Of a stretch of 7,588 nt of DNA, positions 1 through 6,024 are shown one piece after another (within the stretch, counting starts at the first letter, position 1; every line of letters starts with the position of its first letter). The position numbers were made by a program, and so were the translations under genes. Source of the stretch: Lysobacterales bacterium (GTDB lineage Bacteria > Pseudomonadota > Gammaproteobacteria > Xanthomonadales > SZUA-36); assembly GCA_026196445.1 (NCBI GenBank), contig JAPHTE010000044.1, positions 1 through 7,588 of the forward strand, written 5' to 3'. The notes below the pieces were generated by a model. The model saw only the letters and a program-made list of their open reading frames with translations. It was not told the origin of the DNA and did no database searches.

Positions 1-879
1 CCTGGCCCTGGCCCAGGCCTGTAAACGCTGGCCCTCGCTCAAGCCAGAGTGGGTAACAACGGGTTCAAAACCCAGGCGGCGGGTAAAACGGCTGACGAGC
101 TGCGGGGTCAAGCCGATCTCCGGCACCAGCAACAAGGCCTGCCCACCGCGCTGCAGCACCTGTTCCAGCACCTTCAGGTAAACCTCGGTCTTGCCGCTGC
201 CGGTAATACCATCCAGCAGGTGGCAGCGGAACATACCAAGGCCGCTGACGATGTCCTCAACCGCGTTGCGCTGCTCATCCAGTAATAGCGGTCCGGCAGC
301 CGGGTTGAATTTATCCGGCGCCGGTGGTTCGCTGCAGACCCATTGTTGTTCGAGCAGCTTTTCCAGCAATTTTTTCCAGGACGGGTTGAGAGCACGCAAT
401 TGTGCCTCGGTAACCGGGCCCTGTTGCATACGTTCCAGTATTTTTACCTGGGCCCTGATCCTTCCCACCGGTTGGGCGAGACGCTCCTCACCTTTCTGCG
501 TCAGGCGATACTGTTTCGGCAAAGCCGGGATCAAACCGCCGGGCTTGCGCAAGACCGGCGGCAGGGCATTGAAGTACACCTCGCCGGGTGCGTGCTTGTA
601 GTAACGCCAGCACCAGGCCAGCAAGTCCAGCAGTTCGGGTGTCAGGGCCGGTAACTCATCGGGACAGTTGATCACGCGGGCCAGTTTTTCGCGCGGTAAA
701 TCACTGCCCGCCGCCACCTCCACGACCACCCCGGCCAGGCGGCGGGACCCGAAAGGTACAACGACCCTGCTGCCCGTCTCGGGCAGCGGCGCATCTTCCT
801 GGGGCAGATAATCAAACAACTGCCTGAGCGGCACGGGCAGGGCGATTTTCAGGACCGGTTCTTGCGCGGTTGGTTGCAT
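1..879 (-). CDS. priA: Primosomal protein N' (replication restart DNA helicase PriA), N-terminal part
   Basis: PriA is the superfamily 2 3'-to-5' helicase that recognises abandoned replication forks and reloads the replicative helicase. The frame is open from ATG at 879 to the left edge (293 codons, no stop), so the C-terminal part lies outside the window. An in-frame TAA sits 18 bases upstream of the ATG, with no other ATG, GTG or TTG between, so the start is well fixed although no strong ribosome site is visible. Residues 12-50 form the 3'-DNA-end-binding domain (IALPVPLRQLFDYLP, then VVVPFGSRRLAG). Residues 85-110 hold the conserved WCWRYYKHAPGEVYFNALP segment. The Walker A motif GITGSGKT is at 224-231, with the catalytic lysine at 230, and is followed by LVPEIGLTPQ (251-260) and THSGLSEGQRL (276-286). 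Order and spacing match E. coli PriA closely. It is divergent from the glsB-like gene 94 bases away. Certain as to family; essential residues seen are intact. Confidence 0.97.
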   Translation of the reverse strand, partial: MQPTAQEPVLKIALPVPLRQLFDYLPQEDAPLPETGSRVVVPFGSRRLAGVVVEVAAGSDLPREKLARVINCPDELPALTPELLDLLAWCWRYYKHAPGEVYFNALPPVLRKPGGLIPALPKQYRLTQKGEERLAQPVGRIRAQVKILERMQQGPVTEAQLRALNPSWKKLLEKLLEQQWVCSEPPAPDKFNPAAGPLLLDEQRNAVEDIVSGLGMFRCHLLDGITGSGKTEVYLKVLEQVLQRGGQALLLVPEIGLTPQLVSRFTRRLGFEPVVTHSGLSEGQRLQAWARAR

Positions 880-973
880 CGAGTTGGATTTAGCTATTTA
901 ATCGTGCCATTGTAATTGCATTCGGCGTACCGGGTGCAGGGCAATCTTCTCAAGTAACCAGTGAGGTACAGAT

Positions 974-1219
974 ATGAACTTTATCGCATTCCTGATAATT
1001 GGTGCCGTGGCCGGCTGGCTGGCCGGAAACCTGATGAAAGGCGGCGGTTTTGGCCTGCTCGGCAATATTGTCGTGGGTATCCTGGGCGCGGTTGTCGGCG
1101 GCTGGCTGTTCGGCATGCTGGGTGTATCAGCCGGTGGCATGATCGGCTCCCTGGTGACCGCCGTGATCGGCGCGGTCGTCTTGTTGTGGATCGTGGGCCT
1201 GGTCAAGAAAGGCAAGTAA
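974..1219 (+). CDS. GlsB/YeaQ/YmgE-family small stress-type inner membrane protein
   Basis: An 81-residue, very hydrophobic, glycine-rich protein of the GlsB/YeaQ/YmgE family, also annotated as transglycosylase-associated protein. Three transmembrane helices are visible at about residues 2-19, 28-48 and 54-77. The loops are glycine-rich (KGGGFG at 22-27, SAGG at 52-55), the helices carry GxxxG-type packing motifs, and the basic KKGK tail probably lies on the cytoplasmic side. Length and pattern are typical of the family, whose members are commonly stress-inducible; the exact biochemical role is not established. The start is supported by GAGGT at 963-967, six bases before the ATG. A longer overlapping plus-strand frame (961-1260) is in another phase and lacks this composition. 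The gene stands alone: it is divergent from priA and convergent with the AraC-family gene. Family call is confident; function is not. Confidence 0.93.
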   Translation: MNFIAFLIIGAVAGWLAGNLMKGGGFGLLGNIVVGILGAVVGGWLFGMLGVSAGGMIGSLVTAVIGAVVLLWIVGLVKKGK

Positions 1220-1548
1220 CCAGATACAAAGCCGCCATCATTTTGGACACTGAGTGGTGAATGAGTTTCACCAGGTGGCTCTGTGCGTTTTTCAAACACT
1301 TGCAAAAAAGCGGATGCATCAACCGAACGACCAACCATCACTTGCGATTTTTGTTCATTCCATCTGTATCAGTAAATAGCAGTAAGCACTGGTATATAAC
1401 GGGTAATAGTGCACACAAACACACAGTGATTCACTTGAATCCTATTTATCGACTTCTGGTTCTGACCCAGAAGCTGCTACTGGATGAAGTTAAATTTTGG
1501 TTTTGCCAAGGGCTGCATTCGGCCAGTAGCGGATACATCCGCCAAAAA
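1220..1548. other. Gene-free stretch between two convergent genes
   Basis: This stretch separates the stop of the glsB-like gene from the stop of the AraC-family gene. I see no convincing gene. It holds a 7-bp inverted repeat (TGGTGAA at 1255-1261, TTCACCA at 1267-1273, loop of five), a second 7-bp inverted repeat (CTTCTGG at 1453-1459, CCAGAAG at 1467-1473, loop of seven), and a dispersed-repeat copy near 1511-1532. Neither hairpin is followed directly by a T-run on either strand, so neither is a clear intrinsic terminator, although both lie where transcription from the two sides should stop. Open frames on both strands here (898-1341 minus, 1261-1596 plus) have no ribosome site or family resemblance and look like chance. 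Confidence 0.5.
1511..1532 (-). repeat. Dispersed intergenic repeat, copy 1
   Basis: Read on the minus strand this contains CCGCTACTGGCCGA (1519-1532), identical over 14 bases to 7432-7445 on the plus strand, followed in both copies by a short segment ending in TGCAGC or AGCTGC. It lies in the gene-free gap just past the AraC-family stop codon. The shape (CCGCTnnTGGCCGAnnGCnGC) resembles a short sequence I remember seeing in intergenic DNA of other gammaproteobacteria, but that recollection is not verified here. Confidence 0.45.
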
Positions 1549-2571
1549 TTACGGGGCAGTATCCGAGGGTGCGGACAGCCAACTCGTGTAAGATGAAAAC
1601 GCCTCGACCCCCCGAATCAGCTCTGACACCCGGGGCTCTTCCATAGCGAAATCCTGACCCAGTACCCTGGAGGGCGGCAACCCGAATTGTTGGCGGAATT
1701 TCCGACTGAAGGAACTGGGCTCGTTGAACCGCCAAGAGGCGGCAATCTCGGCCACATGCAGGCGCGCCGGGTCGGACCGGCGCAGATCGGAGTAGGCGCG
1801 CTCCATGCGCATGCGGCCCAAGAAAGCGTTGACGCCGCCGTGCGGTTCGAACAGACGATAGATCGTGGCGCGCGAGACGTGAAATTGCCGGCGCAGGTCC
1901 TCCACGCCGACATTTCCCTGCAAGCGGGAGAGCAGGAATTGTTCCATCGCGCGCAAGGTCGCGGATCGCTCGGGAGTGGCATCGCCGCGCATCAGGCCGT
2001 CGAGAAAGCCGAGAAAGCCCTCGCACAGGGTTTCCGCCTTGCCCATCGAGACCGTGTTGAAAGATTCGAGCAGTTGCAGCCACAGCATGAGCAGCATGTT
2101 GCCGCCCGGGTCTTCCATCGACCAGCCCAATACCGGACTCCTGCGGCTCAGCGTGGCGCTGGCTTTCAGCCGATGTCGGGGGATGACGATGGTATGCAGG
2201 TGCATCTTTGTGGCGCTCGAGTCGAAAGGGCAGGACCAGTCACGCACGTAAATGTGACCTGTCAGCAATCGCACCACGCCGTGCTCCATTAGGATACGTT
2301 CTTCACCCCCCATCTGCGCATGTAGTGTGAGGAAGTCGCGATCTTTGCCGTGCGTGTGCCCGGGTTTTCGCAGGAACCGGGCCGGGCTGAATTTCACCTC
2401 GTTGAACACCAGGTCGCCCACCTTGCAGCCAAAGGCCTCGGCCTGAAAGTCCTTTGGGTCATCCAGCGCCCAGACGTCGTACAGCGAAGCCGTCATGTGG
2501 CGGAATGCCGACAGGCGCTCTTCCGGGGCGAAATTCCGGTAGTCGAATTGGGCGGTGGGGACGGATTTCAT
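1549..2571 (-). CDS. AraC-family transcriptional regulator
   Basis: A 340-residue cytoplasmic DNA-binding regulator. The C-terminal part (about 205-303) is a complete AraC/XylS-type double helix-turn-helix. The first unit is around 221-242 (VGVEDLRRQFHVSRATIYRLF). The second is around 271-300, with HVAEIAASWRFNEPSSFSRKF and the family signature FRQQFGLPPSR. The N-terminal 200 residues look like the variable sensor/dimerisation half (GHTHGKDRDFLTLHAQMGG, then a GHIYVRDWS segment) of the AraC_binding_2 type; the ligand cannot be told. I chose ATG at 2571 because AGGA lies at 2578-2581 with a six-base spacer; an in-frame TTG at 2607 would add 12 Gly/Pro-rich residues and lacks such a site. It sits downstream of the terminator of the secreted LamG gene on the same strand, so it is probably its own transcription unit. 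A TGAGAC operator-like site lies 108 bases upstream (2679-2694). It is a candidate regulator of the neighbouring genes; that is inference. Confidence 0.93.
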   Translation of the reverse strand: MKSVPTAQFDYRNFAPEERLSAFRHMTASLYDVWALDDPKDFQAEAFGCKVGDLVFNEVKFSPARFLRKPGHTHGKDRDFLTLHAQMGGEERILMEHGVVRLLTGHIYVRDWSCPFDSSATKMHLHTIVIPRHRLKASATLSRRSPVLGWSMEDPGGNMLLMLWLQLLESFNTVSMGKAETLCEGFLGFLDGLMRGDATPERSATLRAMEQFLLSRLQGNVGVEDLRRQFHVSRATIYRLFEPHGGVNAFLGRMRMERAYSDLRRSDPARLHVAEIAASWRFNEPSSFSRKFRQQFGLPPSRVLGQDFAMEEPRVSELIRGVEAFSSYTSWLSAPSDTAP

Positions 2572-2577
2572 CGGTTT

Positions 2578-2581
2578 TCCT
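2578..2581 (-). promoter_or_regulatory. Ribosome binding site deciding the AraC-family start
   Basis: On the minus strand AGGA (followed by AA) lies six bases before ATG at 2571. This favours that ATG over the in-frame TTG at 2607, and is the reason the annotated protein starts MKSVPTAQFDYRNF. Confidence 0.6.
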
Positions 2582-2678
2582 GGCGCTGGTCCAGGACTGG
2601 ACGCCAAGCCATCGATATCCTGAACCTATTCATTCAAAGCACATTAATTCACTCGGAAGCCGCAAATCAATGAAAAAA

Positions 2679-2694
2679 TGAGACTTCAGGTCTA
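2679..2694 (+). promoter_or_regulatory. TGAGAC operator-like site upstream of the AraC-family gene
   Basis: TGAGAC, four bases, then GGTCTA. This matches the arrangement of the sites upstream of the LamG gene (for example TGAGAC-N4-GGTCAA read on the minus strand of 5358-5373). It lies 108 bases upstream of the AraC-family ATG and eight bases from the T-tract of the LamG terminator. A single copy here is weaker evidence than the paired copies further right. No good -10/-35 pair could be placed at the usual distance from it. Confidence 0.35.
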
Positions 2695-2701
2695 TCACCG
2701 G

Positions 2702-2734
2702 AAAAAAACCGGGCAGGACGCCTCCTGCCCGGTT
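2702..2734 (-). terminator. Rho-independent terminator of the secreted LamG protein gene
   Basis: Read on the minus strand: a perfect 12-bp stem (2734-2723 with 2718-2707, AACCGGGCAGGA paired to TCCTGCCCGGTT), a four-base GGCG loop, and a run of seven T (2708-2702) that begins within the base of the stem. It starts 27 bases past the stop codon of the 2761-5187 gene, which fixes its direction and separates that gene from the AraC-family gene downstream. Confidence 0.92.
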
Positions 2735-2760
2735 GTTCCCTGGTGAGGGCTGTCTAGATA

Positions 2761-5187
2761 TCAACCCTTGGGTGGCTTTTTCGGGTTGGGCTCCTTGGGG
2801 CCGCCGCCACCGTCGCCGCCGCCCTTCTTGCCGGTCTTGTGCGGCACCAGAATATTACCGCACTCGATCTGTCCGCCATCCCCGCCTTCGTCGCCTTTCA
2901 AATCGACGCTCAGGTCGTCGACGTCATTGCCGTCCTTGTCCCGAACCACGATCCGGAATACATCCGCCGGGTCCTGGCCGCAGCCTTGTTCACCGTGGTC
3001 TTCCACGTACATCAGGAAGGTATAATTGCCCTCATCGATCAGGTCGGGCTCGCGGTAAACCGCCTTGCCGGAGGCTGCCGCCCAGCCGAAGGCGCCATTG
3101 GCATCTTGGTCATCACCCAGCGACATGGCCTCGATGGCGTTGCTCTTGAGCCGGTAACTGCCGGCATCCTCGCAGTTCTCGTCCACCGTGTGCCGCATCA
3201 GCAGCAGGCTGCCCTTGGCGCTGTTCTTTTTCTTGTTGTACTTCAGGTTGAAGCCGAAATTGGTCTTGTCACCCGGGTAACCGGCGCAGGGGTCGGGCAC
3301 CAGGCAATCAAATGGCTCCTGGCTGTCGTATTCGAGACAGGCGTCTTCCGGCACGCTCGTTTCAGGCCAGTACAGCCAACCGCCGCCGCTGGTGAAACCG
3401 AGGCTCGGGTCGAATACCGTGAATACGTCTTCTTCGCTACCGTAGTAGTAAACGTCCTTTGATTGGTCCTCAAAAGTGCCAGCAAAATAATTTTCACCCC
3501 ATACCTCGGCTGCCACCGTATAGGTATTGACGGGTACGTCATAGAAATCGCACTGGAACAGGGCTTCCTCGTCGTAGCTCAAGTTGGGGCTCCCGGCTGG
3601 CAGCGGATCGATGAAACTACAGGCGACCTTCACCGTGCTGCCCGGACCCACCGGCTGCAGCTCCATGAACCCTCGCATGTTGTTGAGGTCACCGGGTTTG
3701 TTAGCATCGCAACCCATGCAACCCGATTCGTCAAATTCCCAGGCGGCGAAGAACAGGGAGAATTCCGCATCGTCAACGCCGGGTGTCTGGACTTCGGCCG
3801 AGATGTCATTGTCCGAGGCCAGAGTAACCTCGGCGTCTTCGGCGTTGATGGTCAGCTTAAACGTGGCAGGCGTGCCCTTACCGACGCTGTCCTTGGGCGT
3901 AAAGGTGATGGTGTGTGTCTCATAACCCGGATCCAGCACCTGGCCCGTGTATCGGAATGTGCATCTGCTTACGGAATAGTCGGGGGGTAACTGATAGCAT
4001 CCGTCTTTGGTAAGACCCAGGGAGCCCGTTGAAGCCGTCGGTGTGCCAGATACCAGCAACTCGGTGCTCGAGTCGTCGGGGTCTTCCACCTGGATAGACA
4101 AGTAGACCTCGTCACTGTACTGGACCGTTTGTGAACCCAAGTCGGCTTCGCCCTCAGACAGCACTATCACCGGCGGACAGTTCACCTCGATGGTGACCGT
4201 CGCCTCGTTGGAGTCCGCCGCGCCGTCGTTGGCTTTGTAGGTGAAGCTGTCTTCACCACAGAAGTCTGTATTCGGCGTGTATGTAAAGGTGCCGTCGCTG
4301 GAAAGGGTCAAGGTGCCGTTGGCGGCGTCGGTTCCCAGTACGGCCGTCAGCTCATCACCGTTAACGTCGTTGTCGTTGTCGAGAACGCTGTCCGGCGAGG
4401 AAGAGAATACCGTGTTGGCTCGCATTAGGTAGCTGTCGTCATTGGCCACCGGCGCGGTGTTTTCTATGCCGGCCCACGCGTTGTAGAGGCTCCTGACGTC
4501 AGTAGGGCTCAGCGCGCCGTTATAGATTTCGATGTCGTCGACCGAGCCGGAATGATATTCAGGGTAAGTATTCCTCGTTGTGTCATCGTCCTCGAAAAAC
4601 GTCAGCACGTTTCCCGACGGAATGGCAAGCTCAGAATTATCGGTAAAACTTCCTTGTTCCACTCCGTCCAGGTAGAAGGTAACGAGCTTGGTGCTGCTGT
4701 CCCGCGTCAGGACCAGGTGCGCGTCTTCTTCGGGAGTCAGTGGTGTGCCCGATGGCGATGTGGCGCCGTAGAAATAGAGCGTGTATTGGCTTGTATACAA
4801 TCCCTCGTCGGTCGTGAGCCCCTGGAAATCGATGATTTTTTTGAACGTGTTGGTGCCCTCTGAGGGCGCATCAAACTCGAAAACCAAAACAATCGAATAA
4901 TCCGAGGTATCTGAGAGCCCATTGGTCAAGGTCAAGCCGTTGTTGGGCTTCGAAGGGTCATAATTACCCAAAATGTGTCTACCGCCGGGATTCGAAATCA
5001 TGCTCACAACCGGAACGATCGGCAGGGAGCCTTCAGAATCCGAATAGTCCGTCTCGAACGTGTATTTATGTGTCAGTGTGGCGGCCTGGGCGGCCGGCGC
5101 CAGGCTCAACAGGACAACGGCAATAGCGCCGAACAGCGATCGGATGTGACGGCGCGCGAAGACACGCGGGTGAATGACTCTCTTCAT
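2761..5187 (-). CDS. Large secreted LamG / cadherin-like multidomain protein
   Basis: An 808-residue exported protein of unknown specific role, probably extracellular or surface-associated. Residues 1-35 are a Sec signal peptide: basic start, hydrophobic FGAIAVVLLSLA, AQA cleavage site. Residues about 36-240 look like a LamG/concanavalin-A-type beta sandwich (YSIVLVFEFDAP, HLVLTRDSSTKLVTFYLDGV, SGSVDDIEIYNGALSPTDV). Residues 241-336 are a cadherin-like/tandem-95 repeat (NTAPVANDDSY, VLDNDNDVNGD, DGTFTYTPN, GEDSFTYKANDG). Residues 337-447 look like a second Ig/PKD-like domain. Residues 450-590 hold Cys-rich segments I do not recognise. Residues 595-755 resemble a C-terminal domain seen in other exported proteins (GGGWLYWP, TNFGFNLKYNKKK, GSLLLMRH, DVFRIVVRDKDGN), tentatively the post-COAP-1 type. 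The tail (785-808) is Lys/Gly/Pro-rich with no membrane anchor, PEP-CTERM or sortase motif. GAGGG at 5195-5199, seven bases before the ATG, supports the start. Adhesion or polysaccharide binding is plausible; no catalytic motif was seen. Confidence 0.92.
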   Translation of the reverse strand: MKRVIHPRVFARRHIRSLFGAIAVVLLSLAPAAQAATLTHKYTFETDYSDSEGSLPIVPVVSMISNPGGRHILGNYDPSKPNNGLTLTNGLSDTSDYSIVLVFEFDAPSEGTNTFKKIIDFQGLTTDEGLYTSQYTLYFYGATSPSGTPLTPEEDAHLVLTRDSSTKLVTFYLDGVEQGSFTDNSELAIPSGNVLTFFEDDDTTRNTYPEYHSGSVDDIEIYNGALSPTDVRSLYNAWAGIENTAPVANDDSYLMRANTVFSSSPDSVLDNDNDVNGDELTAVLGTDAANGTLTLSSDGTFTYTPNTDFCGEDSFTYKANDGAADSNEATVTIEVNCPPVIVLSEGEADLGSQTVQYSDEVYLSIQVEDPDDSSTELLVSGTPTASTGSLGLTKDGCYQLPPDYSVSRCTFRYTGQVLDPGYETHTITFTPKDSVGKGTPATFKLTINAEDAEVTLASDNDISAEVQTPGVDDAEFSLFFAAWEFDESGCMGCDANKPGDLNNMRGFMELQPVGPGSTVKVACSFIDPLPAGSPNLSYDEEALFQCDFYDVPVNTYTVAAEVWGENYFAGTFEDQSKDVYYYGSEEDVFTVFDPSLGFTSGGGWLYWPETSVPEDACLEYDSQEPFDCLVPDPCAGYPGDKTNFGFNLKYNKKKNSAKGSLLLMRHTVDENCEDAGSYRLKSNAIEAMSLGDDQDANGAFGWAAASGKAVYREPDLIDEGNYTFLMYVEDHGEQGCGQDPADVFRIVVRDKDGNDVDDLSVDLKGDEGGDGGQIECGNILVPHKTGKKGGGDGGGGPKEPNPKKPPKG

Positions 5188-5220
5188 GTTCCTTCCCTCA
5201 GGATTCCGGATATTTTTCCA

Positions 5221-5239
5221 GCCTTTTCAATGAAAAGGC
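5221..5239. repeat. Perfect 9-bp inverted repeat in the LamG gene leader
   Basis: GCCTTTTCA at 5221-5229 and TGAAAAGGC at 5231-5239 are exact reverse complements around a single central base. It lies 34 bases upstream of the LamG protein ATG. As DNA it is an excellent dimeric-repressor operator shape. As RNA it could form a 7-bp stem with a five-base loop. There is no T-run after it on the minus strand, so it is not a standard terminator. Confidence 0.6.
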
Positions 5240-5291
5240 CGACTCGATCGGCGCGTTGTTTGCCGGACGCCAGTTAGCGCCCATCGCACTC

Positions 5292-5307
5292 TTGAACGTG
5301 TGTCTCA
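5292..5307 (-). promoter_or_regulatory. TGAGAC operator-like site, third copy upstream of the LamG gene
   Basis: On the minus strand: TGAGAC, four bases, GTTCAA. It has the same arrangement as 5358-5373 (TGAGAC-N4-GGTCAA), lies closest to the LamG gene, and overlaps the region where transcription might begin. It is a candidate binding site for the same unknown factor. Confidence 0.45.
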
Positions 5308-5331
5308 GAATCGCACAACATCGGGTTTCCA

Positions 5332-5373
5332 CGTTAGACATCACGTCTCAATTTGCATTGACCGTGAGTCTCA
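5332..5373 (-). promoter_or_regulatory. Paired operator-like cassette upstream of the LamG gene
   Basis: Two sites in tandem, read on the minus strand. The distal site is TGAGAC-N4-GGTCAA (5373-5358). The proximal site is TTGAGAC-N5-GTCTAA (5351-5334), an imperfect dyad. The two TGAGAC elements are exactly 23 bp apart. The block aligns without gaps to 5983-6024 with 30 of 42 bases identical, and the invariant positions fall mainly in the half-sites while the spacers differ. That pattern fits a conserved protein-binding arrangement better than a plain recent duplication. Confidence 0.55.
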
Positions 5374-5452
5374 CAGGGTGCAGGAGAGGACTGCCTTGGG
5401 TAAAGAATTAACCACCAGGAACGGCTCCAGGCCTTAGCCATGTTTGTTTTAA

Positions 5453-5464
5453 GGGGCCGTCCCC
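5453..5464 (-). terminator. Weak GC hairpin after the CNB-domain gene
   Basis: On the minus strand GGGG-ACGG-CCCC followed by TTAAAA lies 8-19 bases past the stop codon. The stem is only four pairs and the T-tract is poor, so it is at best a weak terminator. It could instead be one of the short GGGGnCnGnCCCC dispersed motifs. Confidence 0.25.
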
Positions 5465-5471
5465 GGCATTA

Positions 5472-5930
5472 CTAGAACGCCAGGGTGAACAGGTCTAACT
5501 CCGCGTTCGAATCCCGCAATCGCTTGACCAGGATACTCGCCAGGTTGCTGTACAGGATGGAAGCAACTGCAGGCTTGGCCTCGAGCAGAGTGCGTAGCGC
5601 CTCAAACTCGATGCAGAGCACCCGGGCGTCGGTCAGCGCCCGGATGGAGGCGGAAGCCGGTTGCTGGTCTATGAAGGCGTATTCGGCAAAGCACTGGCCC
5701 GGGGCCAAATCGCCCAACCGCACTGTGGATATACGTTCCTGGGTCTCGGGCAGAAACGCCTCGGTACGCCCTTCCAGCACGATGTACAGGCTGTGCAGCT
5801 GGTCTCGCTCGTTCAGGATGACGCTGCCGGCCGGGTGGGTCTCGACCACCCCGGCTTCGAGTAATTGCTGGACCTCAGTTTCAGGCAAGCGTTGAAAAAT
5901 CTGGATCTGGTCAAGCACTGAGTGGGGCAT
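5472..5930 (-). CDS. Stand-alone cyclic-nucleotide-binding (CRP-type sensor) domain protein
   Basis: A 152-residue, probably cytoplasmic protein consisting essentially of one CNB/CRP-type beta-roll domain with a short helical tail. Visible family features are IFQRLPETEVQQLLEAGVVE (11-30), PAGSVILNERDQLHSLYIVLEG (33-54), and the phosphate-cassette region GQCFAEYAFIDQQPASAS (79-96). The cassette keeps the Glu (E83), but Ala92 stands where cyclic-nucleotide binders have Arg (PASAS in place of PRSAS), so cAMP/cGMP binding is doubtful. There is no C-terminal helix-turn-helix and no other effector domain, so it is not a CRP-like regulator by itself; the tail after about residue 120 is helical (VASILYSNLASILVKRLRD). 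I chose ATG at 5930. An in-frame GTG at 5969 would add 13 residues, but it would lie upstream of the predicted transcription start. A partner protein or role cannot be told. Confidence 0.85.
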   Translation of the reverse strand: MPHSVLDQIQIFQRLPETEVQQLLEAGVVETHPAGSVILNERDQLHSLYIVLEGRTEAFLPETQERISTVRLGDLAPGQCFAEYAFIDQQPASASIRALTDARVLCIEFEALRTLLEAKPAVASILYSNLASILVKRLRDSNAELDLFTLAF

Positions 5931-5957
5931 CGGCGAATCTCTGGCGAATGTAACCCA

Positions 5958-5963
5958 ATTATC
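5958..5963 (-). promoter_or_regulatory. Candidate -10 box of the CNB-domain gene
   Basis: On the minus strand GATAAT (five of six to TATAAT), placing the start of transcription near 5951, about 20 bases before ATG 5930. No -35 hexamer is found 16-18 bases upstream (AACGCA instead). The proximal operator-like site is centred about 42 bp upstream of the predicted start, the class II activator position, which would explain the missing -35. Confidence 0.45.
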
Positions 5964-5982
5964 CGGCACACCGCTCGTTGTG

Positions 5983-6024
5983 CGTTAGACAGGCTGTCTC
6001 AAAAAGCCTTGGCCTGGTGTCTCA
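5983..6024 (-). promoter_or_regulatory. Paired operator-like cassette upstream of the CNB-domain gene
   Basis: Read on the minus strand: distal TGAGAC-N4-GGCCAA (6024-6009) and proximal TTGAGAC-N5-GTCTAA-CG (6002-5983), with TGAGAC elements 23 bp apart as in 5332-5373. The proximal site is centred near -42 and the distal near -65 from the predicted start. Shared bases include CGTTAGACA and GTCTCAA on the plus strand. The binding factor is unknown. Confidence 0.55.

Larger units (their letters stand above)
5188..5471. other. Regulatory intergenic region upstream of the LamG protein gene
   Basis: This 284-base gap holds, reading toward the LamG gene on the minus strand: a short GC hairpin just past the CNB-domain gene (near 5453-5464), a paired operator-like cassette (5332-5373), a third similar site (5292-5307), a 19-base near-perfect palindrome (5221-5239) and the ribosome site. 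I see no gene. No strong sigma70 -10/-35 pair stands out; a weak GATTCT (5307-5312) lies where a -10 would fall relative to the proximal cassette site. Confidence 0.6.

Noticed and set aside
49..654. Plus-strand frames over the first 650 bases
   Set aside because: They lie opposite PriA, whose frame is open to the edge and shows the Walker A motif and conserved PriA segments in order.
898..1341. 147-residue minus-strand frame opposite the glsB-like gene
   Set aside because: Pro/Thr-rich low-complexity translation typical of the antisense of a Gly/Val-rich gene, fully overlapping a well-supported gene.
1261..1596. 111-residue plus-strand frame
   Set aside because: Overlaps the end of the AraC-family gene, has no ribosome site and includes a dispersed repeat. 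The start codon lies inside a hairpin; no family resemblance.
1687..2292. 201-residue plus-strand frame opposite the AraC-family gene
   Set aside because: Antisense shadow; the minus strand encodes a complete AraC-type double helix-turn-helix.
2839..3462. 207-residue plus-strand frame opposite the secreted LamG protein
   Set aside because: Complete overlap with a gene that has a signal peptide, domains, ribosome site and terminator on the other strand.
3917..3922. A seventh GTCTCA (TGAGAC on the minus strand)
   Set aside because: It lies inside the LamG protein coding region and lacks the companion half-site at the right distance, so it is likely chance.
5299..5317. TGTG...CACA as a CRP site near the LamG gene
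   Set aside because: The spacing between TGTG and CACA is 11 bases; CRP sites need 8 between these blocks. The match to the local TGAGAC motif explains the bases better.
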